Shown here in pieces: positions 27,211-35,754 of a DNA stretch of 43,808 nucleotides; within the stretch, counting starts at the first letter, position 1, and each line of letters opens with the position of its first letter. The stretch is from an uncultured Actinomycetes bacterium. Its GTDB lineage: Bacteria > Actinomycetota > Acidimicrobiia > Acidimicrobiales > Ilumatobacteraceae. The DNA is taken from the NCBI GenBank assembly GCA_937876415.1, contig CALEHE010000229.1:1-43808 (forward strand), written 5' to 3'. Made by a program: the position numbers and the translations under genes. The notes under the pieces are model-generated. The model saw only the letters and a list, made by a program, of their open reading frames with translations, searched no databases and was not told the DNA's origin.

Positions 27211-27639
27211 TTACGCGTCGACGAGGACGAACATCAACTCGCATTCACATGCGATTGCTCCATTAAGAAGCGCTTTGCCAGATCCCTTTCCGGCTCGAGC
27301 AGACATTCGCCCTAACTGAACCTCTAATTCAAGAGTGTCTCCGGGCTGAACTTGCCGACGAAAACGCGCCGAGTCAAGACCACCGAAAAGCGGAATCTTC
27401 CCCTCATGATGACCGCCCACCAATACTGCGATGGCGCCCATTTGAGCGATGGCTTCACACATCAAAACACCAGGCAACGTCGGACGACCTGGAAAATGAC
27501 CAGCAAAAAACCATTCATCGCCAGTTAGGTGCCACCGACCAGAAGCCGACACTCCCGGTTCAACCGAGGTGATTTCATCAACGAATAGAAACGGTGCACG
27601 ATGAGGAAGAACCTGGATTGGGCGGGGAAATGAACTCAT
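27211..27639 (-). CDS. fabZ: 3-hydroxyacyl-ACP dehydratase (FabZ-like)
   Basis: Hot-dog fold dehydratase of 142 residues removing water from beta-hydroxyacyl-ACP. Catalytic His in LPHRAPFLFVDEI and the conserved GHFPGRPTLPGVLMCEAIAQ helix are present. It supplies the one elongation-cycle step missing from the neighbouring fab operon, but is transcribed convergently. An AAGGTGG ribosome site precedes the ATG. Confidence 0.92.
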   Translation of the reverse strand: MSSFPRPIQVLPHRAPFLFVDEITSVEPGVSASGRWHLTGDEWFFAGHFPGRPTLPGVLMCEAIAQMGAIAVLVGGHHEGKIPLFGGLDSARFRRQVQPGDTLELEVQLGRMSARAGKGSGKALLNGAIACECELMFVLVDA

Positions 27640-27823
27640 GACGCCACCTTAGAAGCCGAGATCACCGAGTAAGTGAATGCCGTCGGACCAATGACGGAAA
27701 ATTACAACGAGTAGTGGTTTAACCACTCTTAGTGGCAGAACGAGCGAATAGTCCGAATGACCTATCGGAAAATCTCACGCTGCGTGATTTGATGAGAACT
27801 GTCCCTCGACAGAAAGGATCACC
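27640..27823. promoter_or_regulatory. intergenic region with two palindromes and a hairpin
   Basis: Upstream of fabZ (minus) and of a possible small ORF (plus). It contains AGTGGTT-T-AACCACT (27713-27727) and TCACGC-T-GCGTGA (27775-27787), both near-perfect dyads like operator sites, and a CTGTC-CCTC-GACAG hairpin (27799-27812) that ends at the ribosome site of the small ORF. Which regulator binds is unknown. Confidence 0.45.
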
Positions 27824-27856
27824 ATGTCTGGTCGCCCCATCCGCCGTCCTTGCTGA
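27824..27856 (+). CDS. possible 10-residue small ORF (leader-peptide-like)
   Basis: ATG to TGA encodes MSGRPIRRPC. A ribosome site AAAGGA (27813-27818) lies five bases from the ATG, in the same context as the gap start (GAAAGGATC-N-CCATG). The peptide is basic and ends in Pro-Cys. No plus-strand gene follows: the next ORF is on the opposite strand and its stop is 11 bases away. It could be a stand-alone micropeptide, a leader for a small RNA, or chance. Evidence is limited to the start signals. Confidence 0.4.
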   Translation: MSGRPIRRPC

Positions 27857-27866
27857 TTACAGCAAT

Positions 27867-28202
27867 TTATGAGTTCAAATCCCGCCGAGGCGGAGTTTGA
27901 CCAAACCACAATCCCCGACCTCGCGCGTGTGCGTGATAGTGATCGGGGATATTTCGCATGTTGTCGTCAATATAAGGCTCGTAAGCAAAGAATTTCGTGG
28001 CCTCTTCGAGCAGACGGGCGTGCAACAACTGTTTAATTTCGTCACTTGGTTGCGGATCATGGGTCTTCCACACGATCATCGGAACGCAACACGCTTCACA
28101 CTCAGCCACCCAGCACAAATCATCCTCGTAATACCACTCGGTGAATCGGGCGGCTTCGCAGAGTTCGCATTTAGTCACTTCACTCGTCTTCATCGGGTCC
28201 AC
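27867..28202 (-). CDS. small Cys-rich protein, probable metal binding, function unknown
   Basis: A 111-residue hydrophilic protein. Two Cys pairs suggest a zinc ribbon: CELC near the N-terminus and CEAC(C) about 20 residues later, around an aromatic and acidic stretch (EWYYEDDLCW). The rest is a helical segment and a His/Arg-rich end (IPDHYHAHARGRGLW). No signal peptide. GTG 28202 is used because an A/T-rich ATAATT lies six bases upstream, like other leaderless genes; ATG 28193 is an alternative. Not recognised as a named family. Confidence 0.65.
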   Translation of the reverse strand: MDPMKTSEVTKCELCEAARFTEWYYEDDLCWVAECEACCVPMIVWKTHDPQPSDEIKQLLHARLLEEATKFFAYEPYIDDNMRNIPDHYHAHARGRGLWFGQTPPRRDLNS

Positions 28203-28243
28203 GACGACAATTATTGCACTTCCTACGCCAAGGCCAAGAACGA

Positions 28244-28273
28244 CTGAAGGCGGACCCAGAGGCCCGCCTTCAG
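28244..28273 (-). terminator. strong intrinsic terminator after the fasciclin gene
   Basis: A perfect 10-bp stem CTGAAGGCGG/CCGCCTTCAG, extendable by three inner pairs to a TCTG loop. It is followed on the minus strand by UCGUUCUU and on the plus strand by UAUUACUCUUUC, so it may work both ways. Confidence 0.7.
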
Positions 28274-28296
28274 CGTATTACTCTTTCAATTCAAAC

Positions 28297-28848
28297 TCAG
28301 AGAGCAGAAGGATCTACGTCTGGGGGAAGAATCACTGCATCGATCACGTGAATGACGCCATTTGAAGCAATGACGTCGGTTGCGATTACGTTGGCATTAT
28401 TAACCATGACGCCACCTTCGGTGGTGACGGTGATGTTCTGACCCTCAACTGAAGGCACTTCGCCAGCAGTGACATCAGCAGCCAACACGGCACCCGACAC
28501 CACATGGTAGGTCAAGATCTTCACGAGTACATCTTTGTTTTCCTCAAGCAACAACTTGTCAACCAATCCTGCGGGGAGAGCAGCAAAGGCATCATTGGTC
28601 GGGGCGAATACTGTGAAAGGACCCTCGCCCTGAAGGACTTCAACGAGTCCAGCGGCAGCAACTGCGGCTACCAAAGTCGAGAAGTCTTCGTTGCCACTGG
28701 CAATGGCAACGATGTCTTGCTCTTCGGCAGGTGCTTCAGTTGTGGGGGCTTCAGTGGTGGGGGCTTCAGTTGTTGCGACATCTGAGTCGTCGCTTCCACA
28801 AGAAACCAACAAACCGATGATGGCTAGGGGGGCTAATAACTTCTTCAT
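28297..28848 (-). CDS. fasciclin-domain lipoprotein
   Basis: A secreted, lipid-anchored adhesion-type protein, 183 residues. The signal peptide [17 protein letters not shown] ends in a lipobox with Cys17. A Thr/Glu/Ala/Pro linker follows, with three TTEAP repeats, and then one fasciclin (FAS1) domain (about 46-178) with the H1 box [17 protein letters not shown] and the H2 box [16 protein letters not shown]. Ribosome site AGGAG lies seven bases from the ATG. Similar to mycobacterial MPT70/MPT83 in domain type. A strong terminator follows, so it is probably a monocistronic surface protein. Confidence 0.93.
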   Translation of the reverse strand: MKKLLAPLAIIGLLVSCGSDDSDVATTEAPTTEAPTTEAPAEEQDIVAIASGNEDFSTLVAAVAAAGLVEVLQGEGPFTVFAPTNDAFAALPAGLVDKLLLEENKDVLVKILTYHVVSGAVLAADVTAGEVPSVEGQNITVTTEGGVMVNNANVIATDVIASNGVIHVIDAVILPPDVDPSAL

Positions 28849-28973
28849 GTATATCTCCTAATAGGAAGGGGTGACTTAGCATCATGTCAGAGATGCACCG
28901 GAAAAACTTCAATTGACACTAAAGAGTCTTATGAACTTCGTCACCCTATTGAAGTCGTTCTCCAGGAAAGGGA
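28849..28973 (-). promoter_or_regulatory. trpA-fasciclin intergenic region
   Basis: Holds the fasciclin ribosome site (AGGAG). A weak stem near the trpA end (ACTTC/GAAGT) is followed by a short U-rich run, and TTGAAG-N17-TGACAT is a possible promoter. None is strong enough to call alone. Confidence 0.2.
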
Positions 28974-29759
28974 TTAACCAGCGTCAATAGCGTCGCGCAC
29001 TTCCGCGACATAGGCCCCAACCGCGTCGGCACCGCCCTCCATCAGGCGTCGCACCACCGAAGCTCCCTGGACGATTCCGTCCGCAACTTTGCAGGCTTCG
29101 ACTGCCTGAGCACTGTTGGACACTCCCACTCCAATAATGACGGGAACGTCCGTGATCTTCTTGAGACGACTCGCCAATTGACTCGCAGTCGCAGCCAGCT
29201 CAGTTCGCTCACCCGTCACACCCAGCAATCCCACTGAATACACAAAGCCCCGGGCCCGCGCACAGACCCTCGGCAAACGTTCATCGGGCGCTGTTGGCGC
29301 AGCCAACATAATCGTGGACAATCCGACCGCGTCGGCCGCAGCGCACCACGGCCCTGATTCTTCGAGTGGCAGATCGGGAATAATCGCTCCCGCAATACCT
29401 GCTTGCACCAATTGCGACGCGAACCTTTCATGGCCGGCGTGATGAACCGTGTTGTAGTAACACATCACGACGAGAGGAACATCGACGTCAAGAGTCCGGA
29501 CTCCCTCGAAAATAGAAACCGGTGTCGCTCCGTCATCCAATGCTCGTTGCGAGGCCTCTTGGATAATCGGACCATCCATCACTGGATCAGAAAATGGCAG
29601 ACCGATTTCAATCACATCGGCTCCATTGGCTGCGGCTGCCCGGATCGCATCCGCCCAACCTTGGAGCCCGCCGGTGACATAGGGAACGAGAATCTTGCGA
29701 CCCGCATCTCGTTTGGCGCGCAATGTGGCCTCAAGCGGTGTCAACACCGAGGCACTCAT
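28974..29759 (-). CDS. trpA: tryptophan synthase alpha subunit
   Basis: Cleaves indole-3-glycerol phosphate to indole and glyceraldehyde 3-phosphate. Active-site Glu in [17 protein letters not shown] (with the conserved Asp nearby), LVVMCYYN, the [11 protein letters not shown] loop and the phosphate-binding GVGVSN are all visible. At 261 residues, normal. The start overlaps the trpB stop by four bases (ATGA). Works as an alpha2-beta2 complex with TrpB. Confidence 0.96.
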   Translation of the reverse strand: MSASVLTPLEATLRAKRDAGRKILVPYVTGGLQGWADAIRAAAANGADVIEIGLPFSDPVMDGPIIQEASQRALDDGATPVSIFEGVRTLDVDVPLVVMCYYNTVHHAGHERFASQLVQAGIAGAIIPDLPLEESGPWCAAADAVGLSTIMLAAPTAPDERLPRVCARARGFVYSVGLLGVTGERTELAATASQLASRLKKITDVPVIIGVGVSNSAQAVEACKVADGIVQGASVVRRLMEGGADAVGAYVAEVRDAIDAG

Positions 29760-30904
29760 CCAAGAATCTCCATCATTTGACCAACGTCTTTATCGCCACG
29801 GCCCGACAGGTTCATCAGAACGGTTTTTCCTTGCATTTTTGGTGCCTCACGGGTGATCCATGCCAACGCATGCGCACACTCAAGAGCCGGAATGATGCCT
29901 TCTACTTTCGCCATTAATTGGAAAGCTTCAATGACTTCTGCATCAGTCACGGTCGGGTACTCGGCTCGACCGATTGACGCCAAGTACGAATGCTCCGGCC
30001 CAACACCCGGGTAATCAAGACCTGCTGAAATTGAATGCGCCTCTTGCACTTGACCATATTCGTCTTGCATGAGATAGCTCTTCATACCGTGCACAACTCC
30101 CGGTTGTCCGCGACCGACAGCTGCTCCTCCTGCTGGCTCAACACCGATCAACCGCGCATCGGTATCCACAAAACCCGAAAAGATTCCGAGCGCATTGGAT
30201 CCCCCGCCAACGCAGGCAACCACAAAGTCTGGATCGTTGCCATAGCGCTCAAGACATTGCTCACGCGCCTCTGAACCAATGACTCGATGGAACTCGCGAA
30301 CCATCCACGGATAAGGATGCGGCCCCATCACCGAACCCAAGCAATAATGCGTTGATTCAACCGATGCGACCCAATCTCGCATTGCTTCGTTCACTGCATC
30401 TTTAAGGGTACGACTACCACTATGCACAGCTTCGACTTCGGCCCCGAGAAGCTTCATCCGAAAAACGTTGAGCGCTTGACGCTCAACGTCCACTGCTCCC
30501 ATGTACACCTTGCACGACATACCCATGAGCGCTGCAGCAGTAGCAGAGGCGACTCCATGTTGACCAGCGCCAGTTTCCGCGACGATGCGTTTTTTGCCCA
30601 TTCGCTTAGCCAGCAACACTTGACCCAACACGTTGTTGATTTTGTGCGACCCCGTGTGATTCAGGTCCTCACGCTTCAGTACTAACCGAATGCCCAACTT
30701 TGCTCCGAGTTGATAACACTCGGTGATCATTGAAGGTCGACCGGCGTATTCACGTAGAACTTGATCTAATTCAGCACGAAATACGGGATCAGCCCACGCC
30801 TCACGAAAAGACGCTTCGAGTTCTTGACAGGCCGGCACCAAGGTTTCGGGCACGAAACGACCACCGAACTCACCGAAACGACCCGCTTCAGATGGTTCAG
30901 ACAT
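29756..30904 (-). CDS. trpB: tryptophan synthase beta subunit
   Basis: PLP enzyme condensing indole with serine. PLP Lys in the HTGSHKINN motif, [10 protein letters not shown], and the phosphate-binding [10 protein letters not shown] are intact. The conserved N-terminal [13 protein letters not shown] begins about nine residues after the chosen ATG (30904). Alternatives are GTG 30928, which has GAGGAG only four bases upstream, and GTG 30940. About 382 residues. Preceded by trpF and overlapping trpA. Confidence 0.96.
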   Translation of the reverse strand: MSEPSEAGRFGEFGGRFVPETLVPACQELEASFREAWADPVFRAELDQVLREYAGRPSMITECYQLGAKLGIRLVLKREDLNHTGSHKINNVLGQVLLAKRMGKKRIVAETGAGQHGVASATAAALMGMSCKVYMGAVDVERQALNVFRMKLLGAEVEAVHSGSRTLKDAVNEAMRDWVASVESTHYCLGSVMGPHPYPWMVREFHRVIGSEAREQCLERYGNDPDFVVACVGGGSNALGIFSGFVDTDARLIGVEPAGGAAVGRGQPGVVHGMKSYLMQDEYGQVQEAHSISAGLDYPGVGPEHSYLASIGRAEYPTVTDAEVIEAFQLMAKVEGIIPALECAHALAWITREAPKMQGKTVLMNLSGRGDKDVGQMMEILG

Positions 30905-31008
30905 AATTGATTTCTCTGAAATAGACACTTCACTCCTCACAACAGACTCTCTATGTTCGCACTCAAAGTTGCATAGCGCCTAGTCGTTTACTGGAATTCA
31001 ACGATTTG

Positions 31009-31668
31009 TTATTCGTCGGCCCAGTCGTAGGGGAATTCGTTGAGTCCCGAAGTCGGGTCCTCTGGCGGTGCAGCCGCTCGGGCGTTAGCAATAAAACGGC
31101 GCAGTTTGATCGCATCTTTTTTACCGGGAGCTGATTCAACGCCCGAAGATACGTCCACTCCCCATGGGTTCACATAGTTCACCGCTTCGGCCACATTTTC
31201 GGGAGTTAATCCGCCGGCCAAGATCAGGCGAATCCCCGACGGGATCTGATCAGTCAACGACCAGTCAAACACCGTTCCTGATCCTGCTTCAGGTGCGTCC
31301 ACCAAAATCAGGTCAGTTCCGAACTGGTTTGCGATTCGCGCCTCACGGGAACCTGCGGCAACAGCCTTAATAATCCAACGCACATTGTCGGCCAAAGCAG
31401 CCACGGTAGAGACGGGTTCATGTCCATGGAGTTGTACTGCCTTCACTCCCGACTTCGACACGATGTCAAAAATACGATCGGGGAGATCATCTTTAAAGAC
31501 TCCGACCGTCAATATCTCGGGTGGCAATCGCCGAGTGATGTCATAGACAACTTGAGCTGAAACCTGACGCGTTGAGGGAGCAAACACAAAGCCAACCGCG
31601 TCGGCACCCATAGCCACTGCAAGAAGAGCATCATCCTCATTCGTGATGCCACAAATTTTCACGAACAT
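31009..31668 (-). CDS. trpF: phosphoribosylanthranilate isomerase
   Basis: TIM-barrel isomerase of tryptophan synthesis. MFVKICGITNEDDA with catalytic Cys7, GADAVGFVFAPSTRQV, VGVF, VQLHGHE, the catalytic Asp in ILVDA and LAGGLTPENVAEA are all typical. 219 residues. TACGGT lies exactly six bases before the ATG, so trpF can start its own leaderless transcript between trpC and trpB. In many actinobacteria a bifunctional PriA replaces TrpF; here a dedicated TrpF is encoded. Confidence 0.95.
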   Translation of the reverse strand: MFVKICGITNEDDALLAVAMGADAVGFVFAPSTRQVSAQVVYDITRRLPPEILTVGVFKDDLPDRIFDIVSKSGVKAVQLHGHEPVSTVAALADNVRWIIKAVAAGSREARIANQFGTDLILVDAPEAGSGTVFDWSLTDQIPSGIRLILAGGLTPENVAEAVNYVNPWGVDVSSGVESAPGKKDAIKLRRFIANARAAAPPEDPTSGLNEFPYDWADE

Positions 31669-31674
31669 GTTGAC

Positions 31675-31680
31675 ACCGTA
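31675..31680 (-). promoter_or_regulatory. candidate -10 element (TACGGT) for trpF
   Basis: TACGGT exactly six bases before the trpF ATG, within the 60-base trpC-trpF gap. No attenuator-like Trp-codon leader was seen. Confidence 0.4.
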
Positions 31681-31728
31681 CCGCCCGACAAAGAATCGAC
31701 GGCGGATACTGGAATGATCAGGAGCTTT

Positions 31729-32526
31729 CTACAGAGACGCTGACCGCAACATTCGGACCGCTTCTGATGGGTCGGGCGCTGTCACCAGACTCTCACCGAC
31801 CAAAACTGCGTGATATCCGGCGTTATGTAATTCGGCTGCGTCCTGGGCATGACGCACACCGCTTTCTGCGACTCGTACGACACCATCGGGAATTTGGTTG
31901 GCCATCCGCAATGCACGAGCATGGTCAACTTGGAAAGTGACCAAATCTCGCTGGTTAACCCCGACGATTTTTACGTCAGCAGTCAGTGCTCGTTCAAGTT
32001 CTCTCTCGTCGTGGATTTCAACAAGTACATCGAGCCCAATGTCTATGGCAAGGTGATGAAACCGCACGAGTTCGTCATCAGACAACGCAGCGGCAATCAA
32101 CAACACGCAATCTGCCCCCATCAACCGCGCATCGCACACATCGTGAGCAGAAATCGTGAAGTCCTTGCGCAACACTGGCAATCCGCAAGCGGCCGAGGCA
32201 CGTTGCAGATCTGCAATTGAACCGCCGAAGAATTCTTCGTCGGTGAGCACAGACAAACACGATGCCCCGCCAGACTCATATGCGGCCGCGATGAGTTCTG
32301 CATCAAGCCCCTCAGCAAGATCGCCCTTTGAAGGTGACCGCCGTTTAATCTCGCTGATCACGCTGATGCCGTCATTCGCATCCGCTATCAAACGCTTGCC
32401 AAAACCCCTCGTCGCGGACATGTCCACACAGCGTTGCACTAATTGCTCAAGGTCCCGTTCGTCGTGCGACGCCACCTCTCGGTGACTCGCCAGAATTCGA
32501 TCGAGGTATGTCGGGGTCTGACTCAC
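31729..32526 (-). CDS. trpC: indole-3-glycerol phosphate synthase
   Basis: Ring-closing TIM-barrel enzyme of tryptophan synthesis. Motifs: TYLDRILASH at the N-terminus, VISEIKRRSPSKG with catalytic Lys, PVLRKDFTIS, the LIAAAL strand, VGVNQRDLVTF and VAESGV. From GTG 32526 the protein has 265 residues, the usual size. The open frame continues to ATG 32589, but that would overlap the upstream ABM gene by 56 bases and add non-conserved residues. It starts seven bases after the ABM stop. Confidence 0.95.
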   Translation of the reverse strand: MSQTPTYLDRILASHREVASHDERDLEQLVQRCVDMSATRGFGKRLIADANDGISVISEIKRRSPSKGDLAEGLDAELIAAAYESGGASCLSVLTDEEFFGGSIADLQRASAACGLPVLRKDFTISAHDVCDARLMGADCVLLIAAALSDDELVRFHHLAIDIGLDVLVEIHDERELERALTADVKIVGVNQRDLVTFQVDHARALRMANQIPDGVVRVAESGVRHAQDAAELHNAGYHAVLVGESLVTAPDPSEAVRMLRSASL

Positions 32527-32533
32527 GACTGAA

Positions 32534-32839
32534 TCAGGCGCCCTTTCCGCCAATGGGTTCAATGAACTGCAATTCTGGACGACCTCCAAGGAAAGGTGTG
32601 ATGGCTGGTCCGAGAGCCTTGAAAGCCTCAGAACCCATATGCGCCGTTAAGGCGTCTTGTGATTCGTACATTTCGTACATGAATAACGCGTCAGCATCAT
32701 TGGGGTCATTGTGCAAAATGTAATAAATCGTCCCTGCTTCACCCTTGGCTGTTTCTAAAGCGGCACCTAAAGCAGCAGCGAGTTCATCGCGCTTTCCAGG
32801 AGCGGCTGGTATTTTGGCCCATACAGCGACTTTTGACAT
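32534..32839 (-). CDS. ABM-domain (antibiotic biosynthesis monooxygenase-like) protein
   Basis: A 101-residue dimeric ferredoxin-like alpha/beta barrel protein, typical of putative quinol monooxygenases (YgiN-like). Seen are VAVWAKIPAAPGKRDELAAAL, an EAGTIYYILHNDPND strand pair, FMYEMYESQDALTAHMGS and a C-terminal LQFIEPI strand. A GGGG-containing ribosome site precedes the ATG. It lies directly ahead of trpC with seven bases between, so it is probably the first gene of the trp transcript. No link to tryptophan synthesis is known to me. Confidence 0.8.
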   Translation of the reverse strand: MSKVAVWAKIPAAPGKRDELAAALGAALETAKGEAGTIYYILHNDPNDADALFMYEMYESQDALTAHMGSEAFKALGPAITPFLGGRPELQFIEPIGGKGA

Positions 32840-32898
32840 GTGTTTTCCCCTTTAGAAAATATGAATTACTTCTAACCGTAGACGAGGTTAGGTTGAAA

Positions 32899-34209
32899 TC
32901 AGAACCCGAGACGCAGTCGCACTTGATTTTCTAGGTCAGCGATCGGTACGCGGACTTGATCGGTGGTGTCACGGTCACGAATCGTCACTGAACCGTCTTC
33001 AAGCGAGTCGAAGTCAACAGTGATGCACAGTGGAGTACCGATCTCGTCTTGACGGCGATAACGCTTACCAATCGACTGAGTGTCGTCATAATCGACCATA
33101 TAACGCTCACCGAGAGCCTCAAATATCTCTCGAGCCAGCGGGGTCAAAGTATCCTTTTTGCTCAGTGGCAAAATAGCGACTTTGTACGGAGCCAAGCGCG
33201 GATGAAGGCGCAACACGGTACGAACTTCGCCACCAATCTCATCTTCTTCATAAGCAGCCAACAAGAACGCCGCCATCGCTCGGTTCACACCGGCGGCCGG
33301 CTCAATCACGAAGGGAACGTAACGCTCGTTGGTTGATTGATCAAAGAAATCAAGTTTTTGGCCTGAATGGGTGGCATGTTGATTGAGATCGAAGTTGGTG
33401 CGTTGCGCAATTCCTTCAAGTTCTCCCCAACCCCATGGGTAAGCAAATTCGACGTCGGCAGTACCGGCTGAGTAATGACTCAATTCATCAGCATCGTGTG
33501 GACGCAATCGCAACATTTCTAAGGGGATACCCAAGTCGACGTACCACTGCAAACGAGCGTTGCACCAGTACTCGTACCACTTCGGGCCTTCGGCTGGTGG
33601 AACAAAAAACTCAAGCTCCATTTGCTCAAATTCACGAGTTCGGAAAATGAAGTTTCCAGGAGTGATTTCATTACGGAAACTCTTACCTACTTGAGCGATA
33701 CCGAACGGTGGCTTCTTACGACTGGTCTGCAGAACATTGGCAAAGTTAACGAACATTCCTTGCGCTGTCTCTGGACGGAGATACACCTCTGCGCCAGAAC
33801 CTTCGACGGGACCAGCGAATGTCTTGAACATCAAATTGAAAGCGCGAGCATCAGTCAATGTGTCTTTAGCACCACAGTTTGGACAAACTGACTTGTCCTC
33901 AAGGTGGTCTTCGCGAAAACGTTGCTTACAGGTCTTGCAGTCAACAAGCGGGTCGCTGAAGTTAGCGAGGTGTCCACTGGCTTCAAAGACCTGCGGTGGA
34001 CCCAAAATTGCGGCGTCGATCAATACAACATCATCCCGCTTTTGCACCATGGTGCGAATCCACGATTCACGAACGTTCCGAAGCATCAACGAGCCAAGCG
34101 GGCCGTAGTCGTAACTCGAACGGAATCCCCCATAAATCTCCGCCGATGGATACACAAAGCCACGACGCTTGCACAGGTTGACGATTTGGTCGAGATCTTT
34201 AGCCGGCAT
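32899..34209 (-). CDS. glyS: glycyl-tRNA synthetase, single-chain (GlyQS-unrelated, class IIa)
   Basis: Charges tRNA-Gly. Class II motifs: motif 1 region GGFRSSYDYGPLGSLMLRN, motif 2 FRNEITPGNFIFRTREFEQMELEFF, motif 3 near AAGVNRAMAAFLLAAY, and an anticodon-binding domain at the C-terminus (YKVAILPLSKK). A zinc-site insertion CKTC...CPNC is present. About 436 residues. Two in-frame ATGs occur (34215 and 34209); TAACCT at 34219-34224 is nine bases from the second but only three from the first, so 34209 is chosen. Confidence 0.96.
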   Translation of the reverse strand: MPAKDLDQIVNLCKRRGFVYPSAEIYGGFRSSYDYGPLGSLMLRNVRESWIRTMVQKRDDVVLIDAAILGPPQVFEASGHLANFSDPLVDCKTCKQRFREDHLEDKSVCPNCGAKDTLTDARAFNLMFKTFAGPVEGSGAEVYLRPETAQGMFVNFANVLQTSRKKPPFGIAQVGKSFRNEITPGNFIFRTREFEQMELEFFVPPAEGPKWYEYWCNARLQWYVDLGIPLEMLRLRPHDADELSHYSAGTADVEFAYPWGWGELEGIAQRTNFDLNQHATHSGQKLDFFDQSTNERYVPFVIEPAAGVNRAMAAFLLAAYEEDEIGGEVRTVLRLHPRLAPYKVAILPLSKKDTLTPLAREIFEALGERYMVDYDDTQSIGKRYRRQDEIGTPLCITVDFDSLEDGSVTIRDRDTTDQVRVPIADLENQVRLRLGF

Positions 34210-34302
34210 AGTCATTAAAGGTTACGGGATATGACCAGCACATCAGCGGAAAATTGTTCATTTCAGACGAGTGGCCAGCCAAAAATGGCAATGAATAACA
34301 AC

Positions 34303-35058
34303 CTACGTATGACGTTCAAAAATAGAAACCGAACGTAACCGGCGTTCAATATGGTGTTCAAAGGCTCGAGTGGCCAGTTGCGAAACCTCATTGATGATTG
34401 GGTCATTTAACTGTTGACCATCAGGGTTGAATGCACGATCTAGGGACTCTCCGAGCCTTCCGCCCAAGATGTCGCGCATCAGTACCAAAGCCGGCCCTGA
34501 CACCGCCAGCCCACTTCGACACGAACGACACACCACCCCGCCCAATTCAAAGTCAAATGCCACAAATTCACTATCAGAAGATTCACCGCAGGAAACGCAT
34601 TGATCAAGTTGAGGACGCAAACCTTCCGCCGTTAACAATTTCCACAAAAAGGCGGGAACGACAAGTGGTGATGGTCGAGTCAGCAGCGTTTGCCGCGCGC
34701 CGACCAGCATGCGATACATCTGAGGTACTGGTTCTCGATCGGGGACCAACTGATCAACCGCCTCAAGAATTGAACTTGCTTCAGTCATCGAATCAAGATC
34801 ACCGAATACCGCAGCAGTCGTGTCAATGCTTTCAACTTGACTCACGATGTCAAGGTCCTTGCCGCGGTGCAGTTGCAACTCAACATGCGAAAGTGGTTCT
34901 AAACGTCCACCAAACTTGGAACGCGTTTTACGAACGCCTTTAGCAACGGCGCGCACTTTGCCGTGGTCTTGCGTTAAAAAGACAATGATCCGATCTGATT
35001 CACCGAGTTTGTACGTACGCAGAACGACACCAACATCGCGATACAGACGCGACGTCAT
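34303..35058 (-). CDS. recO: DNA repair protein RecO
   Basis: Recombination mediator loading RecA with RecR/RecF. N-terminal OB fold (GVVLRTYKLGESDRIIVFLT, then GKVRAVAKGVRKTRSKFGGRLEP), helical middle, and a zinc-finger pair CVSC...CRSC. 251 residues, normal. The ATG overlaps the stop of the upstream cis-prenyltransferase-like gene by four bases. In actinobacteria recO is usually followed by uppS on the same strand; here the catalytic uppS is divergent and a degenerate homologue is coupled to recO. Confidence 0.95.
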   Translation of the reverse strand: MTSRLYRDVGVVLRTYKLGESDRIIVFLTQDHGKVRAVAKGVRKTRSKFGGRLEPLSHVELQLHRGKDLDIVSQVESIDTTAAVFGDLDSMTEASSILEAVDQLVPDREPVPQMYRMLVGARQTLLTRPSPLVVPAFLWKLLTAEGLRPQLDQCVSCGESSDSEFVAFDFELGGVVCRSCRSGLAVSGPALVLMRDILGGRLGESLDRAFNPDGQQLNDPIINEVSQLATRAFEHHIERRLRSVSIFERHT

Positions 35059-35639
35059 GTATTAACTCCACCGAATCGGCGGTGGCGCAACGCATATTCC
35101 TGAATCGCCGACGAAATACTGGTGAGCGATAGTTCGGTCCAAGGCTCGTCGACGAACACGATTTCACTGTAAGCAAGTTCCCATACCAAGGAATACGGCA
35201 GACATTGGGCAGGACCCAAAACAACAACGAGATCTGGTTCGCCTGCATCACCAAAAAGTCGTTCATCTAAAAATGCTTCCGAGACGACGTCGTGACTTCC
35301 TATCTCAGCGAGTGCCTGACAAATTCGTTCTTGACCATCTGTTGACGCGTGAACCGAAATCTGTACGCCATCGAGGGTGATCTGCCGTTCAAGCTGCGAG
35401 CGCGAAAACTGTTCATCGTGAGGGTTGGGGCCATAAGGGTAAATCGAAATAAATCGAACTCCCGAAGCCCGAGCGATGTCCGCGAGATCCGCCAAACGGC
35501 GATCTAAACGATCTTCAAAGACCGACCAGTCAGCTATGGAGCCGCCAGCAATAACGATATGAACGAGGGAATCATCGCTTTCGACAGTGCCTATCCCCAC
35601 AGTTGTTTTTCGTTTGAAGAATCGGCGCATCACTTTCAT
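35055..35639 (-). CDS. degenerate cis-prenyltransferase homologue, candidate non-catalytic (NgBR/Nus1-like) subunit
   Basis: A 194-residue protein that aligns along its whole length with undecaprenyl diphosphate synthase but lacks the catalytic residues. HIVIAGGSIADW (27-38) stands where HVAxIMDGNGRWA is expected, so the magnesium Asp is gone. VRFISIYPYG (61-70) matches the LTLYAFS strand. PDLVVVLGPAQCLPYSLVWE (135-154) stands where PDLxIRTSGExRLSNFLLWQ is expected, losing both diphosphate-binding Arg. AYSEIVFVDEPW and the C-terminal RRFGGV (187-192) are well kept, including RFG 188-190, the RxG motif. No membrane segment. ATG 35639 is used; a TTG at 35663 is open. It overlaps recO (ATGA) and is divergent from the catalytic uppS. 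Confidence 0.82.
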   Translation of the reverse strand: MKVMRRFFKRKTTVGIGTVESDDSLVHIVIAGGSIADWSVFEDRLDRRLADLADIARASGVRFISIYPYGPNPHDEQFSRSQLERQITLDGVQISVHASTDGQERICQALAEIGSHDVVSEAFLDERLFGDAGEPDLVVVLGPAQCLPYSLVWELAYSEIVFVDEPWTELSLTSISSAIQEYALRHRRFGGVNT

Positions 35640-35672
35640 TGTTGCCGATCCCAACCTTGTCAATGAGTCAAT

Positions 35673-35746
35673 CTTGTCCCGACAAGCATGGTTCGTTAAA
35701 AAGATCCACCAAGTGCCACATCGGAACTAGCTACGACGAGTACCGT
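35673..35746. promoter_or_regulatory. divergent uppS region: palindrome and -10 element
   Basis: The palindrome CTTGTC-CC-GACAAG (35673-35686) lies between the two cis-prenyltransferase genes. TACCGT (35741-35746) is eight bases before the uppS GTG. The palindrome could be a shared operator, which would tie the two genes together. Confidence 0.4.
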
Positions 35747-35754
35747 GAAGACTC

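Noticed and set aside
27868-27895. TTCAAATCCCGCC looking like a tRNA T-arm
   Set aside because: The preceding bases cannot pair to form the T stem and no acceptor stem is found; the sequence is the antisense of the Cys-rich gene's C-terminus.
34216-34302. GCCA-TTTT-TGGC mini-hairpin as a recO terminator
   Set aside because: Only four base pairs and no following U-tract.
34431-34943. A 170-codon plus-strand ORF inside recO
   Set aside because: Antisense to well-conserved RecO coding sequence, with Pro/Arg-rich composition and no start signals.
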